DNA from: Caballeronia hypogeia
GTDB taxonomy: Bacteria > Pseudomonadota > Gammaproteobacteria > Burkholderiales > Burkholderiaceae
Assembly: GCF_001544875.2 (NCBI RefSeq)
Contig: NZ_FCOA02000020.1
Coordinates: 1-64,000 of the forward strand
DNA length: 64,000 nucleotides
Direction: 5' to 3'
The translations under genes were made by a program, and so were the position numbers. Each line of letters opens with the position of its first letter. Within the stretch, counting starts at the first letter, position 1. Positions 52,501 through 61,380 of this stretch are shown piece after piece. The notes under the pieces are model-generated. The model saw nothing but the letters and a program-made list of their open reading frames with translations. It was not told the origin of the DNA and did no database searches.

Positions 52501-55500
52501 TCGTACGCGCCGTTCGCGCCGATGCGGATCGTCCCGTACAGGCCCGCGATGCTCGTGCCGTTCGCGGCGGTCGTGCCTCCGGCGACCGCCGTGAGGCTGC
52601 CGCCCGCCGCTTCGGCGCCCGTCCGGACGCCGTTCACCACGAGAAGCGTGTTCGGATTGTCCGTATGGTCGACGTCCGTGTCGATGCCGTTGCCGCCAGG
52701 TTGCGTCGTCGTGCCGGGGCGGCTCGCCTGCGTGATGACGTTGCCGGTGGCGTCGACGGGATTCACGCCGGTGGTGGCCGAACCGGCGCTGGCCGCGCCC
52801 GCGTCGTTGCTCGCGACGGGATTGTCGTTCGCGCCGTGGACTTCGATCCGCAACTGGGCGAGATCGGAGAGCCCGCCCGCGTCCGCCAGCGCGTAGGTGA
52901 AGGTATCGACGAGCGGGGCATCGGCGGGTACGAGCGCCTGCACCTGCGCATTGTTGTTGTCGATCACATAGCGATACGAGCCGTCCGCGCCGATGATCAG
53001 CGTGCCGAACGCGCCCGCGATGCTCGTGCCGTTGCCGCTCGTCGTGCCCGCCGCGATCGTCGCGAGCGGCGCGTCGACCGCGCTTTCGGGCCGGTTCGTG
53101 ATGCCCGTCACGCGATGCGTTTCGCCGTTCGCCGCGCTGTCGACGTCGGTGTCGTTGGTGAGCACGTTGCCGATCGCATTGCTGCCGGGCGTGCCGTTCG
53201 CGACGCCCCCCGCTTCGGTAGCCGTTCCGTTGTCGTCGACGCCGATCGGCGTGTCGTTCGCGCCGTGGATCGTCACGGTGAGCGTCGTGCTGGCGCTCGC
53301 GTTCGCGCTGTCGTCGATCACGTAGGTGAAGCGTTCGGTCAGCGTCTGGCCGGAGAGCCGCAGCGCCTGCACGGCGGCATTGGCATTGTCGACGACGTAC
53401 TGATAGCCGCCGTTCGCGCCGAGGCTCAGCGTGCCGTACAGCCCGGCGATGACGCCACGCCCCGTGTTCGGCAGGAAGATGCTCGTGCCGCTCTGGTTGG
53501 CCACCTGCACGACGCGCAGCGCGTCGCCATTGGTGGCGATATCGACGTCCGTGTCGTTGGTGAGCACGTTGCCGGTCGGATCGACGCCCGGCTGCGCGTT
53601 GGCGTTGCCGCCGGCTTCGGTCGCGCTCGCCGCATCGGGGACGGCCACGGGCGTGTCGTTGACCGCCGTGATCGTGATCGGCAGCGTGCTGGTGGTAATG
53701 CGCGCATCGCCCGCTTCGCCGGGAATGCCGTTGCCGTTGAAGTCGCCGAAATTGCCGCGATCGTTGGTGCTGACCGTCAGCGTATCCGGGCCGTTGAAGT
53801 TCGCGTTGCCGAGATATTGCAGGTTCGCGAGCGCGCTGTTCAGCGAGGCGAGCGTGCCCGTCAGCGTGAGTGTCGCGGTGTGATCGCCCGATTCGGTGAC
53901 GCCGGCGGGCAGGGCGCTCAGAAAAAGCGTGCCGTGCAGCACGTTGAGCGCGACCTGAAGCGTGCCGCTGCGCGCGTCCACATCGCTCACCGTGATGCCC
54001 GCGAGACTGAGCGTCGTGTCTTCGAATCCGGTCGGCGCTGCGGGCAGCGTGTTGACAGGCGCATCGTTCTGCTCGACGTAGCCGGCATTGGCGCTCGCCG
54101 TGCCACCATCCGCGAGCGTGAAGCCGACAGTGCCGAGTGGCGTGGCCGTGTCGCTGTCGATACGCACCGCGAGCGCGCCCACCGGCTGCGGATACGTGAT
54201 CGCGCCCGTGGGCGCCTGAATGCGATAGACGCCGAGCGGCAGCACGCCGAATGCGTAGTGTCCGTTCGCGTCGGTGGTGGCGGTGTAGACGAGATTGTCG
54301 GCGGTGGTGGCGAGATTGCCATCGACGCCTGCCCACGTCAGCGTGACGGTCTGGCCGGCAAGTCTGGGGCCGTCTGGCGTGGCCGATGCCGTCGCGGATG
54401 CCGTGTCGTCCCACAGCGTGCCGCTCACCACGCCGAGGCCCGCCGCGCTCGTGCGAACGTAAGTGTTGGGACTCGTGCCCGCGCCGGTGCGCTCGCCGTC
54501 CGCCGTGCCCGCGACGCCGACGCCCGAGCCGCCCCAGTTCGTGAAGCTGTCGGGCAGGCTGGTCCAGGTGAGCGTCGCGTTGGTCGGCGCGATGGGCGCG
54601 CCGTTGGGCACATCGGCGGAGTAGAACACCTGCACCTGGCTGTTCACCGCGAGTTCGGCGAAGGTGACGCGAAACCCGTTGCTCGTGTCCACCGCCGCGC
54701 CGATGCCCGCGAGTTGCGCCGCCGTGTAGGTCGTGCCGTTGATGACGAGATGGTCGAACGTATAGCCGGTCGCGCCCGTGAAGCTGTCGGTGAGCACGAC
54801 ATCGTAGGCCGGTGACGAGCCGCTCTGCGTGAAGCGCACGTCGACCTGAGCCGAGCCGCTATTCGCGCCGACGCCCGGATCGAAGCCGTACACCTGCTTC
54901 TGCACGCCGCTGAAATTCGGCTCGACGATATCCTCGCGCACCGTATCCGCCGTCGACAGCAGACTGGCGCCCGAACGGTCGACTGCGCTCATCGTGAGCG
55001 CCGCGCCCGCGACATTCGACGCCTGATTGGCCACGCGCGTGTTGAATTCGAGCGAGATGCCTTCGAGATCGGCGTCGCTGTCCGGATTGACGATATTGCC
55101 GAGCCGGAACGTGATCGTCTCGTTGCCGTTGGCATCCGTGGCAACGGCGATGTTCGCCGCGTTGAGCACGCCCGTGGGCGCGGCGCCCGACAGGTCCGGC
55201 GTGATCGGCAGCGCCTCGGGGCTGGTTTCGTTGCCGGTTTCGTTGAGCGTGCCGCCGGTGACGAGACTGGTGATGTCCGTCGTGATGCCGTTGTTCGAGA
55301 TGAACACGATGCGCGCCGTGCCGTCGTTGATGAAGCGCAGGCCGTTCTGCAGCGTGATCTGCAGCGAGTAGTCGTTGGTGGCGCCCTCGGCAAGCAGGGA
55401 GACCACGCGGTATCGAATCACTTCGCCGACGGTGACGCTCTCGTCCGATGCGTCGGTGGGCGAGGGCGCGGGCGTGTCCGTGACACCGCCCACGCGCGAA

Positions 55501-58500
55501 ATCGTCACGACCTGCGCGACCGGCACCGTCAGCGTCGCGCTCGTGCGGTAGTCGTTGAGCGCGCCGCTATTGAGCAGGCCGTCCGCGCCGGTGCGCTCGC
55601 CAGCGGGATCGGCGCTCGCCGATGCGGTGCCGTCGAGGCTCGTCCAGCGGGCCGTCGCGGTGTTGTCGAACGACGGCACGCTCGCCGCCGACGCGAGCAC
55701 CGTTCCGGACACGCGGATCGTCACGCTGCCGCCTTTCGCGATATCGACGTTCGCGCCCGCCGCCGTGCGCAACTGGCCGCTCGCCAGTTCGAAATCCGGG
55801 CCGCCGTGATTGGTCGCGCCGTTCTGGTACGTGACGCCCAGGATCGCCAGATTGCCGAGCTGCACGGGCAGCGTATCGAGAAAGCTCACGTCGAACGCGT
55901 TGAAATCGGTGGCGGCCGCGCCGTTGCTGATCGTGATGTCGTACTCGACCGTGTCGCCTTGGTCGACACCGAATCGCGGCAGCGCGGGCGTCGTCTGCGT
56001 GACTTGCAGCGTCGGCTCGCGGATCACGACGGTCGGCGCCGCGCCGCTCTGCGCGACGGTGCGATCGAGCGCGGCCGCGCCGTTGGGCGTGTCGCCGTCC
56101 GGATCGCTGTAGACCAGCCGGCCTGGATCGGCGAGCGTCACGCCCGCCTGATTGCCGGTCGTGTTGCTCGCCACCAGATGCACGCGGATCACGAAGGAAT
56201 CGTTCGCGCCGATGTTGTCGGCGGTGGCGGTGGAGGTCGCGAAGGTCCAGCGCGCGCCCGCGCCGTCAGCGCCCAGTTGGCCCGACAAGGCCGCGACGCT
56301 CGCCACGCTCACGCTGCCGTTGAAGTCCGCCGCGAGCGCGGCGCTGCCCGCGGCGGTCGTGATGATCTGATAGCCGAGCCCGCCGTTGAAGCTCGTGTCG
56401 AGGCGCAGGCCGGCGGGAATCAGGTCGTCGACACGCAGATTGCGCGTGCCGCCTTCGGGCAGCGTCACCACGATGTCGTAGGTCATGCTTTCGCCAATCA
56501 CGAGGTCGCTGCCGGTCGTGTGGCTCGCGCTCGAATCGGCGTTGTCGAGCGTGCCGCCGCCGTATTGCACGCTGACGGTGGGTGCGGCGATCTGCTCGTT
56601 GGCCGTGTCGGTGAGGTCGGTCGGCGTGAAGTCCGTGCCGCCCTCGACGCTCGCGTAATGCGTGAGCGCGGCGCTCGTCCGCAGCGTGCTGCTCGCGGCG
56701 ATGCCATTGACGACCGTCGCATCGTAGGTGATGACGACGACGTTCGCGCCCGCCTGATCCGCTGCCGTGCCAGCGCGTCCGGCGATCAGCGTCGCGACGC
56801 CGCCAGCGTCGAGGAACGTGATCGTGTTGCCGCTCACGCTGTAGTCCACGCCGGCCGTCAGTCGCGTGCCGTCGCCGCGATAGATCGCGAGATCGGCCGC
56901 CGCGAGACTGCCGCCGACGAACTGAAGCCCGCCGGGCAGGGTGACGGTGGTCGAGGCGTCGAACGCGCCGCCGCCGCCCGTGTTCTTGATCGCGGTGGCA
57001 AGACGCACGGTATCGCCGCCGTCGATGCCGCTGACATTGCCATCGACGGCGGTGACGTTCGTGACCGATCCCGCGAAGGGCACACCGGCGCTGCCCGGCG
57101 CATTCCAGGTTCCGGTCGTGCCGGACACGGCACCGTCGCTGCTAGACACGACGCCCTGCCGGATGTCGAGCACCGGTTCGGCGACGGAGGCGACCACGGC
57201 GACATCGGACGATACGAGCGGCGTGTGCGCGATCGTCGTGACCTGGTTCGACTGCGCGAGCACGTCGAAGGAGCGCTGATCGGCGTAAGGCTGATCGCCC
57301 ACGCGCATCGTGAAGAGAACCTGGATGGTGCTGCCGCCCGTCGCGTTCGTCGCGAAGCTGCCGAAGTCGAACACGAGCGAGTTGCCGCTGCCTTCGCTCA
57401 CGCTGATGAGGCCGCCCGCGTTCGTATTGGCCGCGCCGAAGCTCCACTGGCCGACGCCGCTTCCCTGCGTCCAGTTGATGCCGGTCGCGTTCAGCAGCGG
57501 CAGCGGCAGATAGGCCGCGAGCGAGAACTGCTCGTAGTCGCCGGTCACGAGGTCGTAGCGCAGGCTGAACGTGACGACGTCGCCCGGGTTCAGCTCGCCG
57601 CTCGCGGGCGGCGTCGTCCCGTTGACCGTGACGAGCGCGATATCCAAGTGACCCGTGGGCACGGTGCTCGTCGTCGACGAGTCGTCGCTCACCGAGCCGC
57701 CTGTCAGGTTGAGCCGGTCGAGCAGCAGCGTCGCGGCGACCGTCGCGTGGTTGCCGAACGAATCGCCCTCGTTGATGTCGCTTTGCGTGTAATTGCTCGC
57801 GTAGCGCTGGCCGACCACCGCGAGATAGTCGATGCGCGCCGTGGTCGCGCCCTGCCGGCTGCCATCGGAGATGATGTCGCCCGCCAGCGCGCCGGGCCGC
57901 AGCGCGCCCGCCGCCGCAATCGACGCGCCGACGTCGAAGGCGAGCGTGGTCGTGCCGTTCGCGTTGACGGTGCGCGTCGAGACGAGCGCGATGGTGTGCG
58001 TGACGCCGTCCTGCGTGTAGGTGAGCGTCGGGGTGCCGGTGAGCGTCTGGCCGTCGCCGAGCTGGTCCGTCACGATGAACTGTCCCGCGCCGAGCTGCGT
58101 CTTGCCGAGCGCGAAGTAATCGGACAGCGCGACATCGAGGGAATAGGCGAGCGTGTCGCCGGGCGTCGCACCCGCCGTGCCGGTGTCGGCTTGCTCGCTG
58201 ACCTGCTTCTCCAGCGTCGCCGCCTTGGCGATGAATGTCGTGCCGGTGCCATCGGCGGTGTCGGTGAAGGCGATGCTCGTATTCGGCGGCGTGAGATCGC
58301 GCGGATCGAGCGGGACCCACTGGCCGCTTCCCGATGCCGTGCCGAACGCGATGCTCACCGGCGCGCCCGTGGTCGGATTGATCACGCTGGCGCCGGACGC
58401 ATTCGTCTGCGGCACGTAGAAGCTGACCACGGTATCGACCGAACCGCTGAGACTCGCGTATTCCACCGAGTACGAACGGATGAACACGCTGTCGCTGCTG

Positions 58501-60038
58501 ATCGCGGCACTGATGAGCGCCGCATTGGTCAGCACCGACCCGTCCTGCAACGTGAGCGACGTGATCGTGCCGCCCGCTCCCGGCGTGATCGCGGTGATTT
58601 GAACGTTTGCGGGGATGTCCTGATTGATGACCACGTCGGTGAGCGTCTGCCCGGTCGCGGCGGTTGCGGTGACGGTTTCCGTGCGCGTGAAGTTGGGGCC
58701 GGTGGCCGTCTCGCCTTCGGGCGTGTTGACGGTCTGCTTCAGCGATACGACCGTCGGATGCACGATGAAGTCCTGCAGCGCGGTCTCGATGATCGTCGGG
58801 TCCGCCGTGGGATTGTCGAGCGAGTCGTTGCCGAACTCGAATCCGCCGCGCGCGCCGATCGTCAGGTTGGGGCTGCTATTGGAGAACGACGTGTCGGCGA
58901 GGTTGCTCAACTGCGCGTTGACCTGCACCGTGATGCCGGGCTGACCCTGCGCGACGCTCGCGAACGGCAGTTCGAGCACGACGAGCTCGTCGCCGGGGCG
59001 CAGGCCGTAGGTGGCGGCGTTGACGACGAGCGCGTTGCCGCTCGCGTCCTTGGCGAGCGGATGCACCGCCCGGCCGTTGGCATCGAATGTGATGGTGAAG
59101 GCCGTGACCGCCTGGCCGAGATAGCTCGCGGAGACGAACGTGACGCCATCGTTGCCGTCGCGGCCGGTGGAGGGCATCAGGAGGTCGACATAAGGGCCGT
59201 ATCCCACCTGAGTAGATGTGTTCGTGAAGGAGACATCGAAGGAGAACTGATTGCCGAGCAGGACGTTTTGCGTGGCGGTCGTGAGCGTGACCGTCGGGCT
59301 TGCGTCGGCGAGCAGGTGGTCATAGTGCGCGAGCGCGTAGGCGCTCAAGGCGATCGGTTTGTCGAGCGTGCCGCTCGTCACTTCGAGCGTCCAGTCGCCG
59401 CCGAGCGTGGCGCTGCCGGTTGCGTCGTCGGATGCGCCGACGGTTGCGCCCGTTGCGCTTGAAAGCGTCTGCACGAGTGCCTTGCCGGCATCGCCCGCGC
59501 CGATGTCGCATCCGTACAGCTCGATGTCCGCGTCGCGGTTCAGATGGCTGCGCCACGTGCCGAGCGCATCGGCCATCTGTATGAGTGTCGTGCTCGTGAA
59601 GGCCTGATTGCCGAGGGTGAACTGGCCCGCCGCGCCGTGCGAGAAGATCTGCACAGAGTCCGCGTGGCCCATGCCGGCGAGGGCGGCTGTGATCGCGCCG
59701 ATCGCATCCTGCCCCGGCTGAACGACGAGCACCTGCGTGCCGGGCGGCGTTTGCGCAAGCAGTTCGCTGCCGTTCTCGACGCGGCTGTCCAGTACCACCA
59801 GGTTACGTGGCGCGACCGGCGCTGCCGCTGGCGCCGAGGCCGTTGCCGTGCCACTGCGCGCGTCCGGTGCTGGAGCGACTTCGGGCGCGGCTGCGGCATG
59901 GGCGGAATCGGAATGATGCTGGTGATCGGCGGCCGATGCGGCGGCGCCGTCGAACAGGATGCGCTGTTCGAGCGCCAGGGCCTGGCTGCGCGGCCGCAGA
60001 TGAAGGGCGCCATTCGACGAACACGGGAAGTCGGCCAT
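49539..60038 (-). CDS. Giant repetitive surface protein (DUF4347, VCBS/cadherin-like repeats)
   Basis: At 3,499 residues it is the largest protein here, probably an adhesin. Near the N-terminus, LALEQRILFDGAAAS resembles the LEPR-XLL motif found on large adhesins. A DUF4347-like domain covers about 79-240 (SVQIFSHGAAGQFTLG; ELYGCDIGAG). Residues ~250-1870 are DUF11-like isopeptide-type repeats. An SdrD B-like repeat follows (~1875-1975), then a cadherin-like domain (~1990-2110). Nine VCBS/cadherin-like repeats (~2120-3330) share N-D-x-P and GNVLTNDTDVD. The last ~170 residues are non-repetitive (ASTFDQAWIFGRHGRVSLDADGLL). There is no Sec signal peptide, no RTX nonapeptide and no LPXTG. GAGG precedes the ATG. 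Confidence 0.92.
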   Translation of the reverse strand: MADFPCSSNGALHLRPRSQALALEQRILFDGAAASAADHQHHSDSAHAAAAPEVAPAPDARSGTATASAPAAAPVAPRNLVVLDSRVENGSELLAQTPPGTQVLVVQPGQDAIGAITAALAGMGHADSVQIFSHGAAGQFTLGNQAFTSTTLIQMADALGTWRSHLNRDADIELYGCDIGAGDAGKALVQTLSSATGATVGASDDATGSATLGGDWTLEVTSGTLDKPIALSAYALAHYDHLLADASPTVTLTTATQNVLLGNQFSFDVSFTNTSTQVGYGPYVDLLMPSTGRDGNDGVTFVSASYLGQAVTAFTITFDANGRAVHPLAKDASGNALVVNAATYGLRPGDELVVLELPFASVAQGQPGITVQVNAQLSNLADTSFSNSSPNLTIGARGGFEFGNDSLDNPTADPTIIETALQDFIVHPTVVSLKQTVNTPEGETATGPNFTRTETVTATAATGQTLTDVVINQDIPANVQITAITPGAGGTITSLTLQDGSVLTNAALISAAISSDSVFIRSYSVEYASLSGSVDTVVSFYVPQTNASGASVINPTTGAPVSIAFGTASGSGQWVPLDPRDLTPPNTSIAFTDTADGTGTTFIAKAATLEKQVSEQADTGTAGATPGDTLAYSLDVALSDYFALGKTQLGAGQFIVTDQLGDGQTLTGTPTLTYTQDGVTHTIALVSTRTVNANGTTTLAFDVGASIAAAGALRPGALAGDIISDGSRQGATTARIDYLAVVGQRYASNYTQSDINEGDSFGNHATVAATLLLDRLNLTGGSVSDDSSTTSTVPTGHLDIALVTVNGTTPPASGELNPGDVVTFSLRYDLVTGDYEQFSLAAYLPLPLLNATGINWTQGSGVGQWSFGAANTNAGGLISVSEGSGNSLVFDFGSFATNATGGSTIQVLFTMRVGDQPYADQRSFDVLAQSNQVTTIAHTPLVSSDVAVVASVAEPVLDIRQGVVSSSDGAVSGTTGTWNAPGSAGVPFAGSVTNVTAVDGNVSGIDGGDTVRLATAIKNTGGGGAFDASTTVTLPGGLQFVGGSLAAADLAIYRGDGTRLTAGVDYSVSGNTITFLDAGGVATLIAGRAGTAADQAGANVVVITYDATVVNGIAASSTLRTSAALTHYASVEGGTDFTPTDLTDTANEQIAAPTVSVQYGGGTLDNADSSASHTTGSDLVIGESMTYDIVVTLPEGGTRNLRVDDLIPAGLRLDTSFNGGLGYQIITTAAGSAALAADFNGSVSVASVAALSGQLGADGAGARWTFATSTATADNIGANDSFVIRVHLVASNTTGNQAGVTLADPGRLVYSDPDGDTPNGAAALDRTVAQSGAAPTVVIREPTLQVTQTTPALPRFGVDQGDTVEYDITISNGAAATDFNAFDVSFLDTLPVQLGNLAILGVTYQNGATNHGGPDFELASGQLRTAAGANVDIAKGGSVTIRVSGTVLASAASVPSFDNTATARWTSLDGTASASADPAGERTGADGLLNSGALNDYRTSATLTVPVAQVVTISRVGGVTDTPAPSPTDASDESVTVGEVIRYRVVSLLAEGATNDYSLQITLQNGLRFINDGTARIVFISNNGITTDITSLVTGGTLNETGNETSPEALPITPDLSGAAPTGVLNAANIAVATDANGNETITFRLGNIVNPDSDADLEGISLEFNTRVANQASNVAGAALTMSAVDRSGASLLSTADTVREDIVEPNFSGVQKQVYGFDPGVGANSGSAQVDVRFTQSGSSPAYDVVLTDSFTGATGYTFDHLVINGTTYTAAQLAGIGAAVDTSNGFRVTFAELAVNSQVQVFYSADVPNGAPIAPTNATLTWTSLPDSFTNWGGSGVGVAGTADGERTGAGTSPNTYVRTSAAGLGVVSGTLWDDTASATASATPDGPRLAGQTVTLTWAGVDGNLATTADNLVYTATTDANGHYAFGVLPLGVYRIQAPTGAITYPQPVGALAVRIDSDTATPLGTVGFTLADGGTASANAGYVEQNDAPVNTLPAAPTGFEDTTLSLAGITVSDVDARSGTLQVALNVLHGTLFLSALPAGVTESGDHTATLTLTGTLASLNSALANLQYLGNANFNGPDTLTVSTNDRGNFGDFNGNGIPGEAGDARITTSTLPITITAVNDTPVAVPDAASATEAGGNANAQPGVDPTGNVLTNDTDVDIATNGDALRVVQVANQSGTSIFLPNTGRGVIAGLYGTLSLGANGGYQYVVDNANAAVQALRLSGQTLTERFTYVIDDSANASASTTLTVTIHGANDTPIGVDDNGTATEAGGVANGTPGSNAIGNVLTNDTDVDSAANGETHRVTGITNRPESAVDAPLATIAAGTTSGNGTSIAGAFGTLIIGADGSYRYVIDNNNAQVQALVPADAPLVDTFTYALADAGGLSDLAQLRIEVHGANDNPVASNDAGAASAGSATTGVNPVDATGNVITQASRPGTTTQPGGNGIDTDVDHTDNPNTLLVVNGVRTGAEAAGGSLTAVAGGTTAANGTSIAGLYGTIRIGANGAYDYAVDSNNAAVRALAAGATLTETFTYRIVDTSGLTDQAQLVVTVTGVNDAPTPQTDTGRAVEAGGANNVTPGVDPSGNVLANDSDPERDPLTVSAIRTGASSGAGTAGTLGQPLRGAFGTLTLGANGAWQYIVDNANPNVQALRLASDLLTERFTYTVTDSHGAAAQAELDIVISGRNDNPVAQNDVASAMEAGGTLNQTPGVDPSGNVLLNDTDVDAGDTKAVDGVRAGAEASPGNFAAVAGATSVAGTYGTFTINPDGSYTYAVDNSLPAVQRLIVGQSVQETFTYRMHDAAGASDTAQISVQIRGAFDAPVAHDDFALASANIGNGRAFDAIGNVLANDTDVDQTDSLSGNAARAGGQAAAEPLSAIAPGSSSNVDATILQGQFGTLFIGANGTYLYRVDTTNPTVIALGPLQTVNDVFTYQVRDRGNLTDLGQLTIVVRGRNDAPVVRDDAASAVEAGGVNNATPGVDPSGNVLTNDSDPDGDAIHVSAVQGESGAVGTPLRGAYGTLTMNADGTWRYAVDNASAAVQALRTSGQTLQDVFTYTSEDFLGAQGTAQLRVTIEGRNDAPVARDDSSTAIEAGGVNNGTPGRDATGNVLANDTDVDSAANGESKQVAGIANDAGGSAEAGHALAGHYGTLVVNANGSYDYVVDNGNAAVQALRTSGDTLTETFAYQMRDTAGANSRATLTVTIHGADDTPAPHDDSNVASDQTPAPQARGNVLPNDADADANDHLDVAGVQSETGATAAPGHALAGRYGTLTLNADGTYTYAIDLTNPQVLAAAGLGQVLADTFTYIVSDTAGATAQAALVIHLDISSPYIPPASAGPYWNQALATTADAQTEQNFVPVVFVTPVVEADAVRATERSREADGSQIGWPLEPDTSLASRTMPELQPGEFVGRTVRDSQLASTFDQAWIFGRHGRVSLDADGLLADPSVFAALANHLTDGMHPPVEKEPAKTAQAFASQLHEAARKLPAGRGRTASR

Positions 60039-60274
60039 TTTCGCCTCGCAGATGCCTGCTGAATTGAAAGCGCTCCCCGGATTTCATTTTTCGACTTCAG
60101 AGACACGCAGAATTTCGATTTCCGAAACGAAACGGGTCCGTATGTCTATCTTGTTCGAAATGCATCTCGTTCTTTCGAATGAATTGGTATACGTAAATAT
60201 ATGAAGGACGGCTCCGAACGCAACACGCGGCTGGAGATTTTTTCGAGTTTTTCGCGCCGCGTTGCAGCAATCGG
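60039..60274 (-). promoter_or_regulatory. Promoter region of the adhesin operon with inverted repeat
   Basis: This AT-rich region precedes the adhesin start. TTCGAAA at 60154-60160 and TTTCGAA at 60173-60179 form an inverted repeat with a 12-base spacer, centred about 130 bases upstream of the ATG. A further AT-rich stretch (GTATACGTAAATATAT) lies at 60187-60202. No exact -35/-10 could be fixed. The repeat is a good candidate operator. Confidence 0.45.
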
Positions 60275-60787
60275 TCAGTCGCGTCGGGGAGGGAGGGGGC
60301 CGAAGAAGATTGTTTTGAGTCGATCTTGGCCGAATGCGCGGCCGAGTTCTGCGATCATGCAATAGTTGAATATCAGGGTGACGAGCAGAATCTGAATGGC
60401 CCAGAAGTGCGACCAGTTGATGCCGGCCCACAGGTCGTGATTTGCGGCGATGAGGTTGGGCGCGTCCTTCCAGAAATCGTACAGGCGCTCGAGGTAATGA
60501 ACGAAGAGTGCGACGAGCGCATACATCAGCGTTTTCCAGGAGACGTTCCAGATCAGCGGCTTTTCGGGGAAGCGGTTGATGAACGGAAGCATATCGGCGA
60601 CGAGCACCGACTTGCCGAGAATGAGCGACGCAAAAAGGACCGATGCCGACGACTCCATCGAAATGCCGGTGCCGCGGATCATCAGTGCGCGCATCAGTGC
60701 AACGATATGCAGAATCACAAAGAAGAAGATCGTAGGAGGCAGCGCCTTGATGAGTTCATGTTAGAGTTTTGCTGCGACCGTGCTCAT
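60275..60787 (-). pseudogene. Small membrane protein gene with early stop codon
   Basis: The gene begins with ATG at 60787, preceded by GGGAGG eight bases away, and reads MSTVAAKL before a TAA at codon 9 (60761-60763). After the stop the same frame continues with HELIKALPPTIFFFVILHIVAL and an intact protein to FFGPLPPRRD. The restored protein would have 170 residues with about four hydrophobic helices. Reinitiation at the GTG at 60718 could give a shorter product. I recognise no family. The good ribosome-binding site before the early stop argues for a recent mutation or a base error. Confidence 0.65.
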
Positions 60788-60909
60788 GATTCGAACCTCC
60801 CAATGTTTCCCGGTACCGGCAGAGTCGTCGTAATGCAGACGTCCTTGCCGCTACGAAAGCGATTCGTTGTCAAACGGCGGACCTCGGCAAGGCCGCGAAT
60901 ACCACCCCG

Positions 60910-61020
60910 TCCACGCTGACCCGTCTCGCGTTCATCGCGGATATCGACAGACCGATAGGCGGAATGATCCACGTCGAGACCCGAGAGATGACAAGACTTA
61001 TAACTTCTCTTGAACAGTAA
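60910..61020 (+). pseudogene. C-terminal fragment of a bestrophin-like (DUF4239) gene
   Basis: A short plus-strand frame reads RLAFIADIDRPIGGMIHVET, then REMTRLITSLEQ and a TAA stop. This closely matches the end of the intact DUF4239 protein at 62303-63067 (SLAFIADIDSPRGGIIRVQ, then QNLTRLLQSLEK). Upstream sequence does not continue the match, so only the 3' end of a second copy survives. Confidence 0.75.
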
Positions 61021-61380
61021 AATAACGCGGATAAAAGGCAGTGTGAAATGGGTGACGGGCGCTTCGCCCACAGCTTCTGTCGCGCTGTAATCGTCTGAAC
61101 GAAAATAATTCTTGCCAATCGCCCGTGGAAGCTATATCGCTTCGACGTGCACGTGTCAGCTATTGTTTGCCCTTCTCGCGGCCGTTGGTCCGGTACGCGG
61201 GTGATCAGCTTCCATGTGTCGTGCGTCGCAGCCCGGATGGTCAGGCCGATAGAACTACCTTTGCAGCGGAATCAAGTGCTTTCACGATCACGCGGGGTCT
61301 GCGCTCAACAACTTGCGAGGCAATGCGCGTGAGGGATCGCGTCGCTCATGGAGCGACGAGGACGCACGGGGAGACTGGAT
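61021..61380. other. Region before the solute-binding protein gene
   Basis: I see no supported gene. Presumably it holds the promoter of the downstream two-gene unit. Minus-strand frames here are shadows of the DUF4239 fragment. Confidence 0.35.

Noticed and set aside
50058-54815. 1,585-codon plus-strand open frame opposite the adhesin gene
   Set aside because: It is an antisense shadow: the repeated, GC-rich adhesin codons keep the opposite frame open. Composition is Arg/Gly/Val/Asp-rich with no domain, and it tracks the repeat pattern of the real gene.
55806-59462. 1,218-codon plus-strand open frame opposite the adhesin gene
   Set aside because: Same reason: Arg-rich low-complexity product mirroring the DUF11-like repeats on the other strand, with no ribosome-binding site or family.
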